Assembly: GCA_011125455.1 (NCBI GenBank) | Contig: VKHO01000058.1 | Coordinates: 62,001 to 126,000, forward strand | Direction: 5' to 3' | Length of the DNA stretch: 64,000 nt | From: Chlamydiales bacterium STE3 | GTDB taxonomy: Bacteria; Chlamydiota; Chlamydiia; Chlamydiales; Parachlamydiaceae | In this document: positions 27,027 through 36,855 of the stretch, piece after piece | How the letters are laid out: every line of letters starts with the position of its first letter | How positions within the stretch are numbered: position 1 is the stretch's first letter | The notes under the pieces: generated by a model | Told to the model about the DNA's origin: nothing | What the model saw: the letters and a program-made list of their open reading frames with translations, nothing else | The model's database searches: none | Program-made: the position numbers and the translations under genes

Positions 27027-27455
27027 TTACTCAGTAATGTATTCAAGAATACATTTTTGAGCATTATCACCTAAGCGACGGTCACCCTTAATCATTCTGG
27101 TATAACCACCTTGTCTTTCTGTAAAACGAGGGCCTAACTCCACAAAAAGCTTATTAACAACTCGTCTGTCCGTGTTGTAGGCTGCAGTGTTGCCATCTTT
27201 TGCAGCTCGCGCTTCCTTAGGTGTTAGAGAGTTATAAGTAATCATTAAATCAGCAACTACTCTTCTTCTTGATGCTAATGTATTTTTCTTAGCAAGCGTA
27301 ATCATTCTGTCTGCATAACGGCGCAAAATCTTAGCTTTGGCAACTGTCGTTGTAATGCGACCATGCTCAATTAAAGATTTAAGCATATTGGCAAACATAC
27401 ATCTTCTATGCGAGGACGTGCGATTAAGCTTAATCGTATTTTTACGGTGTCTCAT
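27027..27455 (-). CDS. rplQ: 50S ribosomal protein L17
   Basis: 142 aa; the N-terminal '[20 protein letters not shown]' is the L17 signature and lies at the usual start. Binds 23S rRNA near the exit tunnel. Last gene of the superoperon, 12 bases after rpoA, the classic alpha-operon pair. C-terminal part includes a short extension past the usual end of about 120-130 aa. Confidence 0.97.
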   Translation of the reverse strand: MRHRKNTIKLNRTSSHRRCMFANMLKSLIEHGRITTTVAKAKILRRYADRMITLAKKNTLASRRRVVADLMITYNSLTPKEARAAKDGNTAAYNTDRRVVNKLFVELGPRFTERQGGYTRMIKGDRRLGDNAQKCILEYITE

Positions 27456-27467
27456 GATTAAACTATC

Positions 27468-28619
27468 CTATTCATCTTCTTGTTCATCTTTATCATCTTT
27501 TCTCTTACGCTCATCTTTTTGAAGATCTCTTTTGCGTTTTTTCTCTTCAAGCAAATGGCGTACTTTATCTTTGACGTTATCTGGTGTAATGCCAAAGCGA
27601 GAAAGATCCATACCTAGCGACAGATTCATGTCTGTCAATTTAGCTTTAATTTCATTAAGAGATTTCTTGCCGAAATTTCTAAACTCAAGCATCTTACGTT
27701 CTGGAATAGAGACAAGCTCTGCTATAGTTTCAATATTTGCGCCGCTCAAGCAATTTGTTGAACGAACCGACAATTCGATTTCATCGATGCGGAGAACGAG
27801 TTTCTCCATTAATTCATCTTGATCTCCATCTCCAAGACCTTGACCTTCATCAAAACTTAGGCCAATAGACTTAATCCTATTGAAAACTTCAAAGTGCTTT
27901 TGTCCTATTTGAGCTGCAAAGCTTAATGCTTCAGCCGCTGTCACTCGACCATCCGTATTCACTTCTACAATGAGACGGTCGAAATCAGTGTCCTGCCCAA
28001 CACGTGTATTTTCTACGTAGTAGTTGACTAAACGAACAGGAGAAAATGCAGCATCTACTAAAATCTCATCGGATGTTTTGTCTCGAATATCATGTCTCTC
28101 AGAAGGAACGTAGCCTCGTCCGATTGCGACTCTTAAGTCAATCTGCCTTTTCATCGGTTTAGTAGCAGTAAAAATGTATAAATCTGGATTCACAATCTCA
28201 AAATTGCTATCGCTGATTACATCTTTTAATTTCACCTGATACTGTCCATCGTTCTTATCTAAATCGGACTGTGTAATTTCAATGAGGTTAGTGAGGATAC
28301 GGCTTTCACGGGAATAGGGGTCGTCATCCTGAGGAAGCTTTCTTAAAAGTGCACCCTTGAAGTTTAGGATAATATTAGTCATATCCTCAACAATTCCCTC
28401 AATCGCCATATATTCATGAGGAACACCCTCAAAGCGGACAGAAATAATTGCTGGAGCTTCGAGAGAAGATAGCATCATCCGTCTTAACGAATTGCCGATA
28501 GTATGCCCAAAACCTCTCTCAAAAGGCTCAGCAATAAATCTACCGAAATTTTGCTCTGGAGCTTCACTCTCTACTAAGATTTTTTGCGGCATTTCAAACT
28601 TGCCATATTTAACTGACAT
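27468..28619 (-). CDS. rpoA: RNA polymerase alpha subunit
   Basis: 383 aa against about 329 in E. coli. The N-terminal assembly domain ('FERGFGHTIGNSLRRMML') and the C-terminal alpha-CTD ('IELSVRSTNCL', 'NFGKKSLNEIK') are normal. The extra length is a charged C-terminal tail rich in K, R, D and E (about residues 355-383). A hairpin lies between rpsK and this gene, so its level may be set apart from the upstream ribosomal genes. Confidence 0.97.
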   Translation of the reverse strand: MSVKYGKFEMPQKILVESEAPEQNFGRFIAEPFERGFGHTIGNSLRRMMLSSLEAPAIISVRFEGVPHEYMAIEGIVEDMTNIILNFKGALLRKLPQDDDPYSRESRILTNLIEITQSDLDKNDGQYQVKLKDVISDSNFEIVNPDLYIFTATKPMKRQIDLRVAIGRGYVPSERHDIRDKTSDEILVDAAFSPVRLVNYYVENTRVGQDTDFDRLIVEVNTDGRVTAAEALSFAAQIGQKHFEVFNRIKSIGLSFDEGQGLGDGDQDELMEKLVLRIDEIELSVRSTNCLSGANIETIAELVSIPERKMLEFRNFGKKSLNEIKAKLTDMNLSLGMDLSRFGITPDNVKDKVRHLLEEKKRKRDLQKDERKRKDDKDEQEDE

Positions 28620-28697
28620 GTAGTAACTCCTGCATGACTGTCTTTGATAAATGCTTTTAAATTAAACCCAAAGTTTCGCTTAAGACGATAATTGGGA

Positions 28698-28726
28698 AAA
28701 GCTACTTTAATACATAAAGTAGCTTT
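28698..28726 (-). terminator. Strong hairpin between rpsK and rpoA (attenuator or processing site)
   Basis: AAAGCTACTTTA and TAAAGTAGCTTT form a perfect 12-bp stem (28698-28709 with 28715-28726), 5-base loop. On the minus strand only four T follow, so it is probably a partial terminator or RNA processing site within the operon. Confidence 0.6.
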
Positions 28727-28739
28727 AACTGAATAACTA

Positions 28740-29147
28740 CTAAACGCGACGTCTTTTACGTGGACGGCAACCGTTATGCGGTACTGGTGTTACATCACGA
28801 ATCGCTGAAATCATCAATCCTGAACTTTGCAAACCTCTAACAGCTGACTCACGCCCAGCTCCGGGCCCTTTTAAATTAACTTCGACCTCTTTCATGCCTT
28901 GGCTCACCGCGATCTTTGCTGCATCTTGCGCTGCTACTGTAGCGGCAAAAGCAGATGATTTTCTTGAACCAGAAAAATTCACCTTACCAGCCGATGCCCA
29001 CGAAATCACTCTTCCGGTTGGGTCTGTAATGGTTACAATCGTGTTATTGAAGGATGCTTTTACATGCACTACACCTGCAGGCACAGAATGATGCATCCTT
29101 TTCTTTGGCTTAAGCGGCTTTTTTTGAGTATTTGTCGGCTTAGTCAA
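28740..29147 (-). CDS. rpsK: 30S ribosomal protein S11
   Basis: 135 aa with '[19 protein letters not shown]' and the C-terminal '[18 protein letters not shown]', both highly typical of S11. Part of the 30S platform. rpsD, which usually follows rpsK, is absent here, as I recall for Chlamydia. Confidence 0.97.
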   Translation of the reverse strand: MTKPTNTQKKPLKPKKRMHHSVPAGVVHVKASFNNTIVTITDPTGRVISWASAGKVNFSGSRKSSAFAATVAAQDAAKIAVSQGMKEVEVNLKGPGAGRESAVRGLQSSGLMISAIRDVTPVPHNGCRPRKRRRV

Positions 29148-29170
29148 GTTTTATCTCCTCTTTCAAAAAA

Positions 29171-29539
29171 TTACTTTTTCTTGTTCGCTACCGTTTTACG
29201 CTTACCTTTACGGGTACGTGAGTTTGTTCTTGACCTTTGTCCCCTTACTGGAAGACCTAATCTATGACGAAGTCCTCTGTATGAGTGAATACTCACTAAA
29301 CGTTTGATGTTATTTTGAATTTGACGGCGCAAGTCACCTTCAACCACATAGCTCGTCTGTAACAGTCCATTGATGCGTGCAATATCGTCTTGCGTTAGCT
29401 TGTGAGCTCTCATATTTGGATCTAGTCCAAGTTTCTCAATCAACTCGTTGGCTAAACGACGACCAAGACCATAAATGTACGTTAAGCTTATCTCTAATCT
29501 TTTATTATCTGGTATGTCGATGCCGATAACTCTAGGCAT
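29171..29539 (-). CDS. rpsM: 30S ribosomal protein S13
   Basis: 122 aa; 'MPRVIGIDIPDNKRLEISL', 'LTYIYGLG' and 'RGLRHRLGLPVRGQRT'-type block (here 'GQRSRTNSRTRKG') identify S13 of the 30S head. It follows secY directly; the adk, infA and rpmJ genes found here in many bacteria are missing. Confidence 0.97.
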   Translation of the reverse strand: MPRVIGIDIPDNKRLEISLTYIYGLGRRLANELIEKLGLDPNMRAHKLTQDDIARINGLLQTSYVVEGDLRRQIQNNIKRLVSIHSYRGLRHRLGLPVRGQRSRTNSRTRKGKRKTVANKKK

Positions 29540-29602
29540 TTAAAACTCCTGCAATTTCTAAAGTATTGAAAAATTTACCACAAATTCGCTTTAAAAGCAA
29601 AA

Positions 29603-30976
29603 TTATTCACGTCCTCTAACCCGGCCCCTCTTCATGAAGCCATCGTAACGCTTCATCAACAGATGGGATTCTATTTGCTTCATTGTGTCAAGCACAACCC
29701 CAACCAAGATAAGCAAGGCCGTACCGCCAAAGAAATAACTAATCGTTTGGGGCACTCCAAGAAAACGGCCAATCATTGTAGGCAGAATAGCAATTAAAGC
29801 TAAGAGTATCGCACCTAATAAGGTTACCCGATTCATTGTGGACTCTAAGTAATCCTGTGTTGGCTTACCCTGGCGAACACCAGGAATAAAAGCGCCATTC
29901 TTTTTCATATCTGAGGCAATTTGATCAGGTCTAAACTGAGTAGCTGTCCAAAAATATGTAAAAAAGATAATGAGCAACACATAAAGGGTTATATACAATG
30001 ATGTCCCAGGAGATAGCCAGCTAGTAATCTCTCCAATGACATTCCCTCTCCCTATAAAGCCGCCTATTGTGGCAGGAAAGAGGAGCAGCGAGGAGGCAAA
30101 AATAACCGGGATCACCCCTGCGTAATTCACTTTAAGGGGAATATAAGATGTTCCACCTTGCATTTCGCGACGCCCCACTACGCGTCTTGCATACTGTAAG
30201 GGTATTCGTCTATGACCTTGAATAATCAAAATAGTTGCTAGCGTAACAGCAATAAAGACCCCAATCAAAACAACTACAGAGGCAAAATTCATTTGCCCTG
30301 GTTGTTGAGAGTCCAAATTGAGCTGTTGTAAAATCATGCCCATTGCTGTAGGCAGTGAAGAAACGATACCTAAACTGATAATTAAGCTCATCCCGTTTCC
30401 AATTCCTCTCTCAGTAATCTGTTCACCAAGCCACATTAGAAAAACCGTTCCAGTGGTCATTGTGAAAATGAAAATGAGATAAAATAGAATGGGAAGACCA
30501 AAAGCCTTTACATCTAAAAGTTCACCGGCAATGATTCCAGGTCTTGCTAAGTTCATCTGCAAGGCATAACGTGCATACATTGCAGATTGTAAAAAAGCTA
30601 AGCCAATTGTAAGAATTCTAGTATAGCGGTTGAGCTTTCTTTTTCCTTGCTCTTGGTTCTCTCTCATTTCCCTTTGCAATTCAGGCCAAAGAGCTGTAAC
30701 TAACTGCATAATGATCGATGCAGAAATGTAAGGAACAACCCCCAGCGCAATCACTGTCATTTGGGAGAATGCTCCTCCAGAGAAGATATCCACCATCTGG
30801 AATAGATTTTGACTTCCACCAGTAGCCTGTCTAAAATAGCTTAAAGCTATTTCTCCATTAATACCAGGAACAGGAATAAAGCCTCCTATACGGCAAACAA
30901 CCAGCATAAGAAGCGTAAAATAAATTTTTGCTCGAAGTTCAGGTATATTGAAAACTTTCTGCAGCGCGCTTAGCAT
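29603..30976 (-). CDS. secY: Protein translocase subunit SecY
   Basis: 457 aa, ten membrane helices. '[11 protein letters not shown]' in the first loop, '[13 protein letters not shown]' in the fifth-loop region and '[20 protein letters not shown]' are SecY marks. It forms the channel of the Sec machine in the inner membrane. Located in the spc part of the operon after rplO as usual. Confidence 0.97.
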   Translation of the reverse strand: MLSALQKVFNIPELRAKIYFTLLMLVVCRIGGFIPVPGINGEIALSYFRQATGGSQNLFQMVDIFSGGAFSQMTVIALGVVPYISASIIMQLVTALWPELQREMRENQEQGKRKLNRYTRILTIGLAFLQSAMYARYALQMNLARPGIIAGELLDVKAFGLPILFYLIFIFTMTTGTVFLMWLGEQITERGIGNGMSLIISLGIVSSLPTAMGMILQQLNLDSQQPGQMNFASVVVLIGVFIAVTLATILIIQGHRRIPLQYARRVVGRREMQGGTSYIPLKVNYAGVIPVIFASSLLLFPATIGGFIGRGNVIGEITSWLSPGTSLYITLYVLLIIFFTYFWTATQFRPDQIASDMKKNGAFIPGVRQGKPTQDYLESTMNRVTLLGAILLALIAILPTMIGRFLGVPQTISYFFGGTALLILVGVVLDTMKQIESHLLMKRYDGFMKRGRVRGRE

Positions 30977-31011
30977 TTGAATAGCCCTCGTTCAAAAACC
31001 TTAAGGATGAA

Positions 31012-31464
31012 TTATTCTAAGACAGTAAATTCAATCTTTGCCAGCTCGAGTTTTTCTCTTGCCCCTTGTGAAATTTCGTCGACTTCGATTGTCACTTTTT
31101 TAGTTAGAGTTCCATTGCCAAGCAACTTAACTCCGTATGTTGTACCACTAATAAAACCACGCATTGCAAGAGTTTCTAGATTAACGGCATCGCCTTCATC
31201 AAATGCTCTTTCAATATCTGCTAGGTTGATAGTGTGTAAAGGACGACTAAAACGTGCATTACTAAAGCCACGTGTTGGCAATTTCATGAACAGTCTCATC
31301 TGTCCACCCTCGTAACCATGGCGTCTTTTGTAGCCAGAACGCGCTCCTGCACCTTTCTCGCCGCGACCACATGTTTTACCAAGGCCTGAACCTATTCCAC
31401 GCCCTACTCTTTTCTTTTTCTTTCTTTTTAATGTTGGATTATTGAGGTTTGATAAGGTAATCAT
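31012..31464 (-). CDS. rplO: 50S ribosomal protein L15
   Basis: 150 aa; glycine- and lysine-rich N-terminus ('RVGRGIGSGLGKTCGRGEKG') and 'RRHGYEGGQMRLFMKLPTRG' are L15. Its ATG overlaps the rpsE stop by one base (TAATG). rpmD (L30), often between rpsE and rplO, is absent. Confidence 0.97.
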   Translation of the reverse strand: MITLSNLNNPTLKRKKKKRVGRGIGSGLGKTCGRGEKGAGARSGYKRRHGYEGGQMRLFMKLPTRGFSNARFSRPLHTINLADIERAFDEGDAVNLETLAMRGFISGTTYGVKLLGNGTLTKKVTIEVDEISQGAREKLELAKIEFTVLE

Positions 31465-31961
31465 TATAGACCTCTCATATTTCTAATCTGTTCTTTTGTC
31501 ATGAGCTTAGATAATGCTTTAAATACAGCTTTTACCTGGTTTAACGGATTGTTTGCGCCCAAGCTTTTAGCCATAACATCTTTAACACCGGCCATTTCGA
31601 GGACAGCGCGCACCTGTGAACCAGCAATAACACCAGCCCCTTTAGGAGCAGGCTTCAAAAGCACCTTTGCTCCGTCCCAGTGAACAATCACTTCATGAGG
31701 AATTGTTGTGTCTTCTAAAGGATAGCTACGCATGTGCTTTCGCCCCGCTTCACCACCTTTACGGATAGCATCTGTTAATTCATTTGCTTTAGCAAACCCA
31801 TAGCCAACTTTGCCTTTGCCATCGCCCACAAGAACAAGAGCAGAAAAGCTAAATTTGCGGCCACCCTTAACAACTTTTGCGCATCGGTTAACATAAAGGA
31901 CTTTTTCGTTGATTTCGCTATCGCCTTTATCTTTTCTAGGAGTATCATTTTGTTTGGTCAT
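31464..31961 (-). CDS. rpsE: 30S ribosomal protein S5
   Basis: 165 aa with 'NRCAKVVKGGRKFSFSALVL' and 'GDGKGKVGYGFAKANE', the double-stranded RNA-binding core of S5. Translationally coupled to rplO by a one-base overlap. Confidence 0.97.
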   Translation of the reverse strand: MTKQNDTPRKDKGDSEINEKVLYVNRCAKVVKGGRKFSFSALVLVGDGKGKVGYGFAKANELTDAIRKGGEAGRKHMRSYPLEDTTIPHEVIVHWDGAKVLLKPAPKGAGVIAGSQVRAVLEMAGVKDVMAKSLGANNPLNQVKAVFKALSKLMTKEQIRNMRGL

Positions 31962-31982
31962 CGATTAACCTGTTTTCTTAAA

Positions 31983-32354
31983 TTAAAACTTGAGGCCAGC
32001 TTCGCGTGCGCCATTTGCCAATTCAGCTAATACGCCATGGTATTTAAACGGTCCTCTATCAAATACAATTTCTTTACAACCCAACTCAATTGCTTTAGAA
32101 GCAATTTTTTCGCCAAGAACTTTAGCAGAAGCCTTTGATTTCTTAGCAAATTCTGTATTTCTAAATTCCTTAGAATAAGTTGCAACACTTGCTAGAGTAA
32201 CACCTTTATCGTCGTCGATAAGCTGAGCTTGAATGTGCTTATTAGATTTAATAACACAAAGCCTAGGCTTAGTAGAGGTTCCTCTTAAAGCTTTTCTAAC
32301 ACGCATTTTACGTCTTTGACGCAAGCGATGTTTATTTACTAATTCACTTAACAT
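31983..32354 (-). CDS. rplR: 50S ribosomal protein L18
   Basis: 123 aa; 'LRGTSTKPRLCVIKSNKHI' and 'IVFDRGPFKYHGVLAELAN' match L18, which binds 5S rRNA. 17-base gap to rplF, same strand. Confidence 0.96.
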   Translation of the reverse strand: MLSELVNKHRLRQRRKMRVRKALRGTSTKPRLCVIKSNKHIQAQLIDDDKGVTLASVATYSKEFRNTEFAKKSKASAKVLGEKIASKAIELGCKEIVFDRGPFKYHGVLAELANGAREAGLKF

Positions 32355-32371
32355 GATACTTAATCCTGATC

Positions 32372-32914
32372 TTATTTCTTAGCAGCAGCTTTTCCTGCCT
32401 TCTTGCGTACATATTCACCTGAATATCTAATGCCCTTTCCTTGATAGGGTTCAGGTGGTCTAATAGCTCTGATAGTTGCAGCAAACTGGCCAACTTTTTG
32501 CTTGTCAATCCCAGAAATAGTAATAACAGTGTTTTTATCAACTTTTACTTGAAGTCCCTCTGGAATCGGAAGCTTTGTGGGATGCGAGAAACCAACCTGT
32601 AAGTCAAGCAATGGACCTTGCACTGAGGCACGGTAACCAACTCCTATCATTTCTAACTTTCTCTCGAACCCTTGCACTACACCTACAACCATGTTGTTGA
32701 TGATTGCACGATAAAGCCCATGAAAATTTCCCATATCTTCTTTACCTTCCGGAAGCATAACATCAACTGCGCCATCGTGAACTTTTACTTCTACGCCGGA
32801 AATAATCTCATGATTTAATGATCCCTTTGGACCGCTCACCGATACATTAGTACCAGAAACTTTAACTTCCACATTCTTTGGTACTGGAATGGGCTGTTTA
32901 CCTATACGTGACAT
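32372..32914 (-). CDS. rplF: 50S ribosomal protein L6
   Basis: 180 aa, two repeats of the L6 fold; begins 'MSRIGKQPIPVPKNVEV' and ends with the signature 'PEPYQGKGIRYSGEYVRKKAGK'. Placed between rpsH and rplR as expected. Confidence 0.97.
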   Translation of the reverse strand: MSRIGKQPIPVPKNVEVKVSGTNVSVSGPKGSLNHEIISGVEVKVHDGAVDVMLPEGKEDMGNFHGLYRAIINNMVVGVVQGFERKLEMIGVGYRASVQGPLLDLQVGFSHPTKLPIPEGLQVKVDKNTVITISGIDKQKVGQFAATIRAIRPPEPYQGKGIRYSGEYVRKKAGKAAAKK

Positions 32915-32937
32915 GACTCATTTCTCCTTTATCCCAT

Positions 32938-33336
32938 TTACCAAACTAGGCAGATTAATTCGCCGCCAATCTTTCTACTTTTTGCTTCACTACCAGGAAT
33001 TACGCCCTGAGAAGTTGAAACAATTGAAAGTCCCTTCCCACCAAAGAAATTGGGGATCTCTTCAGATCTGACATATTTGCGTAGTCCTGGTCTAGAAACA
33101 CGTTTCAGTCCCTGAATCACTTCCTTTCTACCTTGCGTGTATTTTAAAAATAACCGCATCGTTCCGCGATGATCATCGACTTTTACTAAATAATTTTCGA
33201 TAAATCCTCTATTTTTGAGGATTTCAGCAATATATTGCTTCATTTTACTCCAACTTACGTCAACATAGCGATGCTGAGATCTGCTAGCGTTACGTATCCT
33301 TGTGAGGAAATCGGCTATTGGGTCACTAACTGCCAT
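32938..33336 (-). CDS. rpsH: 30S ribosomal protein S8
   Basis: 132 aa from ATG 33336, preceded by AGGAG and AAGGAATT; the in-frame codon upstream at 33363 is not used because it overlaps rplE. 'DPIADFLTRIRNASRS' and the C-terminal 'GGKGLSIVSTSQGV' fit S8. rpsN, normally between rplE and rpsH, is missing and must be elsewhere in the genome. Confidence 0.96.
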   Translation of the reverse strand: MAVSDPIADFLTRIRNASRSQHRYVDVSWSKMKQYIAEILKNRGFIENYLVKVDDHRGTMRLFLKYTQGRKEVIQGLKRVSRPGLRKYVRSEEIPNFFGGKGLSIVSTSQGVIPGSEAKSRKIGGELICLVW

Positions 33337-33352
33337 AATTCCTTCTCCTATC

Positions 33353-33910
33353 TTATGCTGCAACCGTTACTGGTAAATTTTTAAATGGAAGACCAAGCAT
33401 CCTAAGAAGCTCAACACATTCTTCATCTGTTTGTGCAGATGTCACAAAACTAATATTCATACCTTGGCTTCGTTTTACTTCATCCAAATTGATTTCTGGA
33501 AATACCTGCTGATCATCCAATCCTAATGAATAGTTTCCTTTTCCATCACATTTTTCAGGAAAGCCTCTAAAGTCTCTAATGCGTGGACATACAATATTGA
33601 AGAAGCGATCAATAAAATCATACATCCGCTTGCCCCTTAAGGTAACTTTAATCCCGATTGGTTGCCCTTCACGAAGTTTAAAATTAGAAATCGCCTTTCT
33701 TGCACGTGTGACAATTGGCTTCTGCCCGGATAACGCCGTAATGTCTCGAATACAATCTTGTATTGAGTTTTTGTCCTTAGAAGCTTCTGCAATACCCATA
33801 TTAATCACGACCTTTTCTAAGGCAGGAACTATCATTGGATTTGCGTACTTAAACTTTTGATTAAGTGCTTGCTTGACTTCAGTTTGGTATCTTTTCTTCA
33901 ATCTAGACAT
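33353..33910 (-). CDS. rplE: 50S ribosomal protein L5
   Basis: 185 aa from ATG 33910 (a TTG three codons upstream is less likely). '[15 protein letters not shown]', '[19 protein letters not shown]' and '[12 protein letters not shown]' are typical L5, a 5S rRNA binder of the central protuberance. Confidence 0.96.
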   Translation of the reverse strand: MSRLKKRYQTEVKQALNQKFKYANPMIVPALEKVVINMGIAEASKDKNSIQDCIRDITALSGQKPIVTRARKAISNFKLREGQPIGIKVTLRGKRMYDFIDRFFNIVCPRIRDFRGFPEKCDGKGNYSLGLDDQQVFPEINLDEVKRSQGMNISFVTSAQTDEECVELLRMLGLPFKNLPVTVAA

Positions 33911-33937
33911 ATTATTCAACTTTGTTTTGTAATTATA

Positions 33938-34282
33938 TTACGAACGGTTCAGAGTTCTATAAGCGATGTTCTCTTCACCGGCCTTATAATAAAGCTCTTT
34001 TACGCCTTCTTCATTTACTCTAGTTTTTAGTTTAACCGCTTTCTCTCCGACCATAACTTTCAGATTAGAGACATGAATGGGTCTTTCGATTTCTAAAATG
34101 GCACCTTTCGAAGTACGTGTAGCCTTAACATGTTTTTTTCCAAGATTGACGCCTTGGACATAAACTTTATCGCCAGAAGTTTTTAAGACTTTACCAGTTT
34201 GTCCTCTTGAGTTACCAGCAATGACAACTACTGTATCATCTTTGCGTATTCTTTTCGGCTGTTTTTTTTGTTTTTTATCCAT
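33938..34282 (-). CDS. rplX: 50S ribosomal protein L24
   Basis: 114 aa with the KOW motif in 'IRKDDTVVVIAGNSRGQTGK' near the N-terminus. An early assembly protein at the tunnel exit. Lysine-rich first 12 residues. Confidence 0.95.
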   Translation of the reverse strand: MDKKQKKQPKRIRKDDTVVVIAGNSRGQTGKVLKTSGDKVYVQGVNLGKKHVKATRTSKGAILEIERPIHVSNLKVMVGEKAVKLKTRVNEEGVKELYYKAGEENIAYRTLNRS

Positions 34283-34300
34283 TCGTACTAACCTTTTATC

Positions 34301-34669
34301 TTAAACGACTTCAATAGCCATTGAAGCTATTTTTAAAAAATCTCTGTCACGCACTTCACGAGCAATGGGTCCAAAAATACGTGTTCCTTTTGGATTACTT
34401 TTATCGTCTATTAGAACACAGCTGTTTGAATCAAAGCTTGTCTTAGTTCCATCTTGACGTCTTATTGGCGAGCGCGTTCTTACAATCACCGCCCGAACAA
34501 CATCACCCTTATTCACAGCTGCACCAGGAAGCGCTTCTCTTACTGAGCAGATAATAATATCGCCAACTTTTGCATAACGCCTTCTAGTTCCCCCGAGTAC
34601 TTTAATACACTTTACTCGCTTAGCGCCGGAGTTGTCCGCGACTTCTAACTCTGTTTCTTGTTGAATCAT
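34301..34669 (-). CDS. rplN: 50S ribosomal protein L14
   Basis: 122 aa; '[21 protein letters not shown]' (20 of these residues form the family start) and '[20 protein letters not shown]' identify L14. Very conserved, no anomaly. Confidence 0.97.
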   Translation of the reverse strand: MIQQETELEVADNSGAKRVKCIKVLGGTRRRYAKVGDIIICSVREALPGAAVNKGDVVRAVIVRTRSPIRRQDGTKTSFDSNSCVLIDDKSNPKGTRIFGPIAREVRDRDFLKIASMAIEVV

Positions 34670-34699
34670 TTGATTAGCCCTCTGTCATTTGCCAATTAA

Positions 34700-34945
34700 T
34701 TAAGCCACCACTCGCCAACGCTTTAGCTTTGAGAGGGGTCTCGTTTCCATAATTTTCACTTTATCACCGACATTAAGTGGTGTTGATTCATTATGGGCAT
34801 AATATTTTTTGGCTCTTGTCACTACTTTTTCATAGCGAGGATGCCTAATTGTTCTTTCCACTTTAACCACAACGGTTTTTTGCATTTTGTTGGAAACAAC
34901 TATTCCCGTTTTAATTTTTCGGCTGTTTTGCCTTTCTTGCGTCAT
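34700..34945 (-). CDS. rpsQ: 30S ribosomal protein S17
   Basis: 81 aa from ATG 34945, six bases after AGAGG; an ATG six bases further up abuts the Shine-Dalgarno sequence and is unlikely. '[20 protein letters not shown]' and '[20 protein letters not shown]' are S17. Confidence 0.95.
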   Translation of the reverse strand: MTQERQNSRKIKTGIVVSNKMQKTVVVKVERTIRHPRYEKVVTRAKKYYAHNESTPLNVGDKVKIMETRPLSKLKRWRVVA

Positions 34946-34955
34946 AAGCATCCTC

Positions 34956-35153
34956 TCAGCTTGCTAATTCTTTTTCTCTTAAAATTGTATGAATCCTGGC
35001 TATATCTTTTTTGAGATTATTTAGCTCGTGAGGCTTGTCAGCTTTTTTTTCACGTTGTAATTTATTCTTAAGTTCAAAAAGTCCAGCTTTTTTGTCTCCA
35101 AGAAGAGCTTGAAGTTCTTGAACTGATTGATCTCTTAGTTCATTACCTTTCAT
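34956..35153 (-). CDS. rpmC: 50S ribosomal protein L29
   Basis: 65 aa two-helix protein; '[14 protein letters not shown]' and '[19 protein letters not shown]' fit L29. Usual place between rplP and rpsQ. Confidence 0.95.
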   Translation of the reverse strand: MKGNELRDQSVQELQALLGDKKAGLFELKNKLQREKKADKPHELNNLKKDIARIHTILREKELAS

Positions 35154-35162
35154 TATTAATCC

Positions 35163-35582
35163 TCACACTTGTTCCACGCGTTCAACAAAACGTGTCTTTA
35201 AGCCAAGCTTCGCTGCCGCTCTTCTTAAAGCACTTTGAGCAATCTCTCTTGGAACGTTGCCAACTTCAAATAAAACTTTTCCTGGACGCACAACTGCAAC
35301 CCAGTGATCTACTGCGCCTTTTCCTTTACCCATACGCACTTCAGCAGGTTTTTTTGTAACCGGCTTATCTGGGAAAATACGAATCCATACCTTACCACGA
35401 CGTTGGAAAAAACGATTAATCGCTACCCTACAGGCTTCGATTTGTTGATTAGTAATCCAGCCTCTTTCGAGCACTTGCATTCCAAATTCACCAAAATGGA
35501 CGAAGTTTCCTGCTCTGCTAATCCCTGCAAAATGCCCTTTTTGCACTTTGCGATGTTTTGTTCGTTTGGGCATCAAAGCCAT
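35163..35582 (-). CDS. rplP: 50S ribosomal protein L16
   Basis: 139 aa; '[13 protein letters not shown]' and the glycine-rich '[20 protein letters not shown]' identify L16. An alternative ATG lies three codons downstream (35573), which would match the common MPKR start; the upstream ATG is closer to GGAGG, which sits before the rpsC stop. Confidence 0.96.
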   Translation of the reverse strand: MALMPKRTKHRKVQKGHFAGISRAGNFVHFGEFGMQVLERGWITNQQIEACRVAINRFFQRRGKVWIRIFPDKPVTKKPAEVRMGKGKGAVDHWVAVVRPGKVLFEVGNVPREIAQSALRRAAAKLGLKTRFVERVEQV

Positions 35583-35587
35583 AAGCT

Positions 35588-36232
35588 TTACATTGCCTCC
35601 TTCATCTGTTGTTGTTCACCACGGTTAATCCACACTTTAACACCAATGGTTCCATAGGTCGTTTCAGCGCGTGATTCCGCATAATCTATATCGGCACGTA
35701 ATGTATGTAAAGGTGTGCTGCCTTCCTTGTACCATTCAGTTCTTGCAATTTCAGCACCACCTAAGCGTCCAGAGACTTGAATCTTAATTCCAAGAGCACC
35801 CGCTTCCATTGTTGATTGCATTGCTTTTTTCATAGCACGTCTAAATGGAATTCTTCTTTCTAGCTGTTTTGAAATAGCATCTGCTACAATTTGAGCATCC
35901 AGATCGGGGCGTTTGATTTCTTCAACTTCAATCCATACTTCCTTGCCAGTTAATTTTGACAATTCCGCTTTTAAAGTATCGATTTCTGCACCTTTTTTAC
36001 CGATGACAAGGCCTGGTCTAGCTGTGCAAATCACAACTTCGACTTTTTCACTCATCCTTCTAATTTTAATCTGCGATGTCCCTTGGCACACAGGCTTTTT
36101 GATCAAGTACTGTCGAATCAAATGGTCTTCCTGCACCATGTCGCCAAACTCTTTTTTATTGGCATACCATTTAGAGCTCCAGTTTTTCCTTTTTACTAAA
36201 CGAAAGCCAACAGGATTAGTTTTTTGTCCCAT
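35588..36232 (-). CDS. rpsC: 30S ribosomal protein S3
   Basis: 214 aa; '[12 protein letters not shown]', the KH domain '[20 protein letters not shown]' and '[17 protein letters not shown]' are S3. Five bases before rplP. Confidence 0.97.
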   Translation of the reverse strand: MGQKTNPVGFRLVKRKNWSSKWYANKKEFGDMVQEDHLIRQYLIKKPVCQGTSQIKIRRMSEKVEVVICTARPGLVIGKKGAEIDTLKAELSKLTGKEVWIEVEEIKRPDLDAQIVADAISKQLERRIPFRRAMKKAMQSTMEAGALGIKIQVSGRLGGAEIARTEWYKEGSTPLHTLRADIDYAESRAETTYGTIGVKVWINRGEQQQMKEAM

Positions 36233-36241
36233 AATAATCTC

Positions 36242-36577
36242 CTATGCTTCCTTAACTTTTATAGTAAAATGACTTGTTCTTTTCATAATCGGATGGCGTC
36301 CGCCTTTGTTTTTAGGTTTTGCACGTTTAAATACAGGGCCAGCATCAACGCGTACTTCTGCCACAACTAAATTTTCTCTTCTTAACTCTAGCTGAGTTTC
36401 AGCATTTGCTACTGCACTTTCTAAAGTTTTTTTAAGCAATCCACCAGCTTTTAATTGACAATGAGCTAGCTGAAATGATGCTTCTGCTATACTTAAGCCG
36501 CGAATTAAGTCTGCCGCTAAGCGCGCTTTACGGGGACTTATTCTAATATATTTGCTTATCGCTTTTGCACTATCCAT
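36242..36577 (-). CDS. rplV: 50S ribosomal protein L22
   Basis: 111 aa; 'ISPRKARLAADLIRGLSI' and the tunnel hairpin 'VDAGPVFKRAKPKNKGG' with 'HFTIKVKE' are L22. Confidence 0.96.
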   Translation of the reverse strand: MDSAKAISKYIRISPRKARLAADLIRGLSIAEASFQLAHCQLKAGGLLKKTLESAVANAETQLELRRENLVVAEVRVDAGPVFKRAKPKNKGGRHPIMKRTSHFTIKVKEA

Positions 36578-36589
36578 CTCGATTAACCT

Positions 36590-36853
36590 TTATTTCTTAA
36601 TGGGATGTCCCTTAAATGTTCGTGTTGGAGAAAACTCCCCTAACCGATGCCCAACCATGCTCTCAGTTACAAACACTGATAAAAATTTCCTTCCATTGTG
36701 GACTTCAAATGTATGTCCGACCATCTCAGGAATAATCATTGAATTTCTTGACCATGTCTTAATTGGCTTCTTGTTACCTTCTGTATTTTGAGCATTCACT
36801 TTTTTAAGGAGATGATGCGCAATAAAGGGACCTTTTTTTAAGGATCTTGCCAT
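36590..36853 (-). CDS. rpsS: 30S ribosomal protein S19
   Basis: 87 aa; '[19 protein letters not shown]', '[20 protein letters not shown]' and '[13 protein letters not shown]' are S19. Two bases after rplB. Confidence 0.97.
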   Translation of the reverse strand: MARSLKKGPFIAHHLLKKVNAQNTEGNKKPIKTWSRNSMIIPEMVGHTFEVHNGRKFLSVFVTESMVGHRLGEFSPTRTFKGHPIKK

Positions 36854-36855
36854 AG

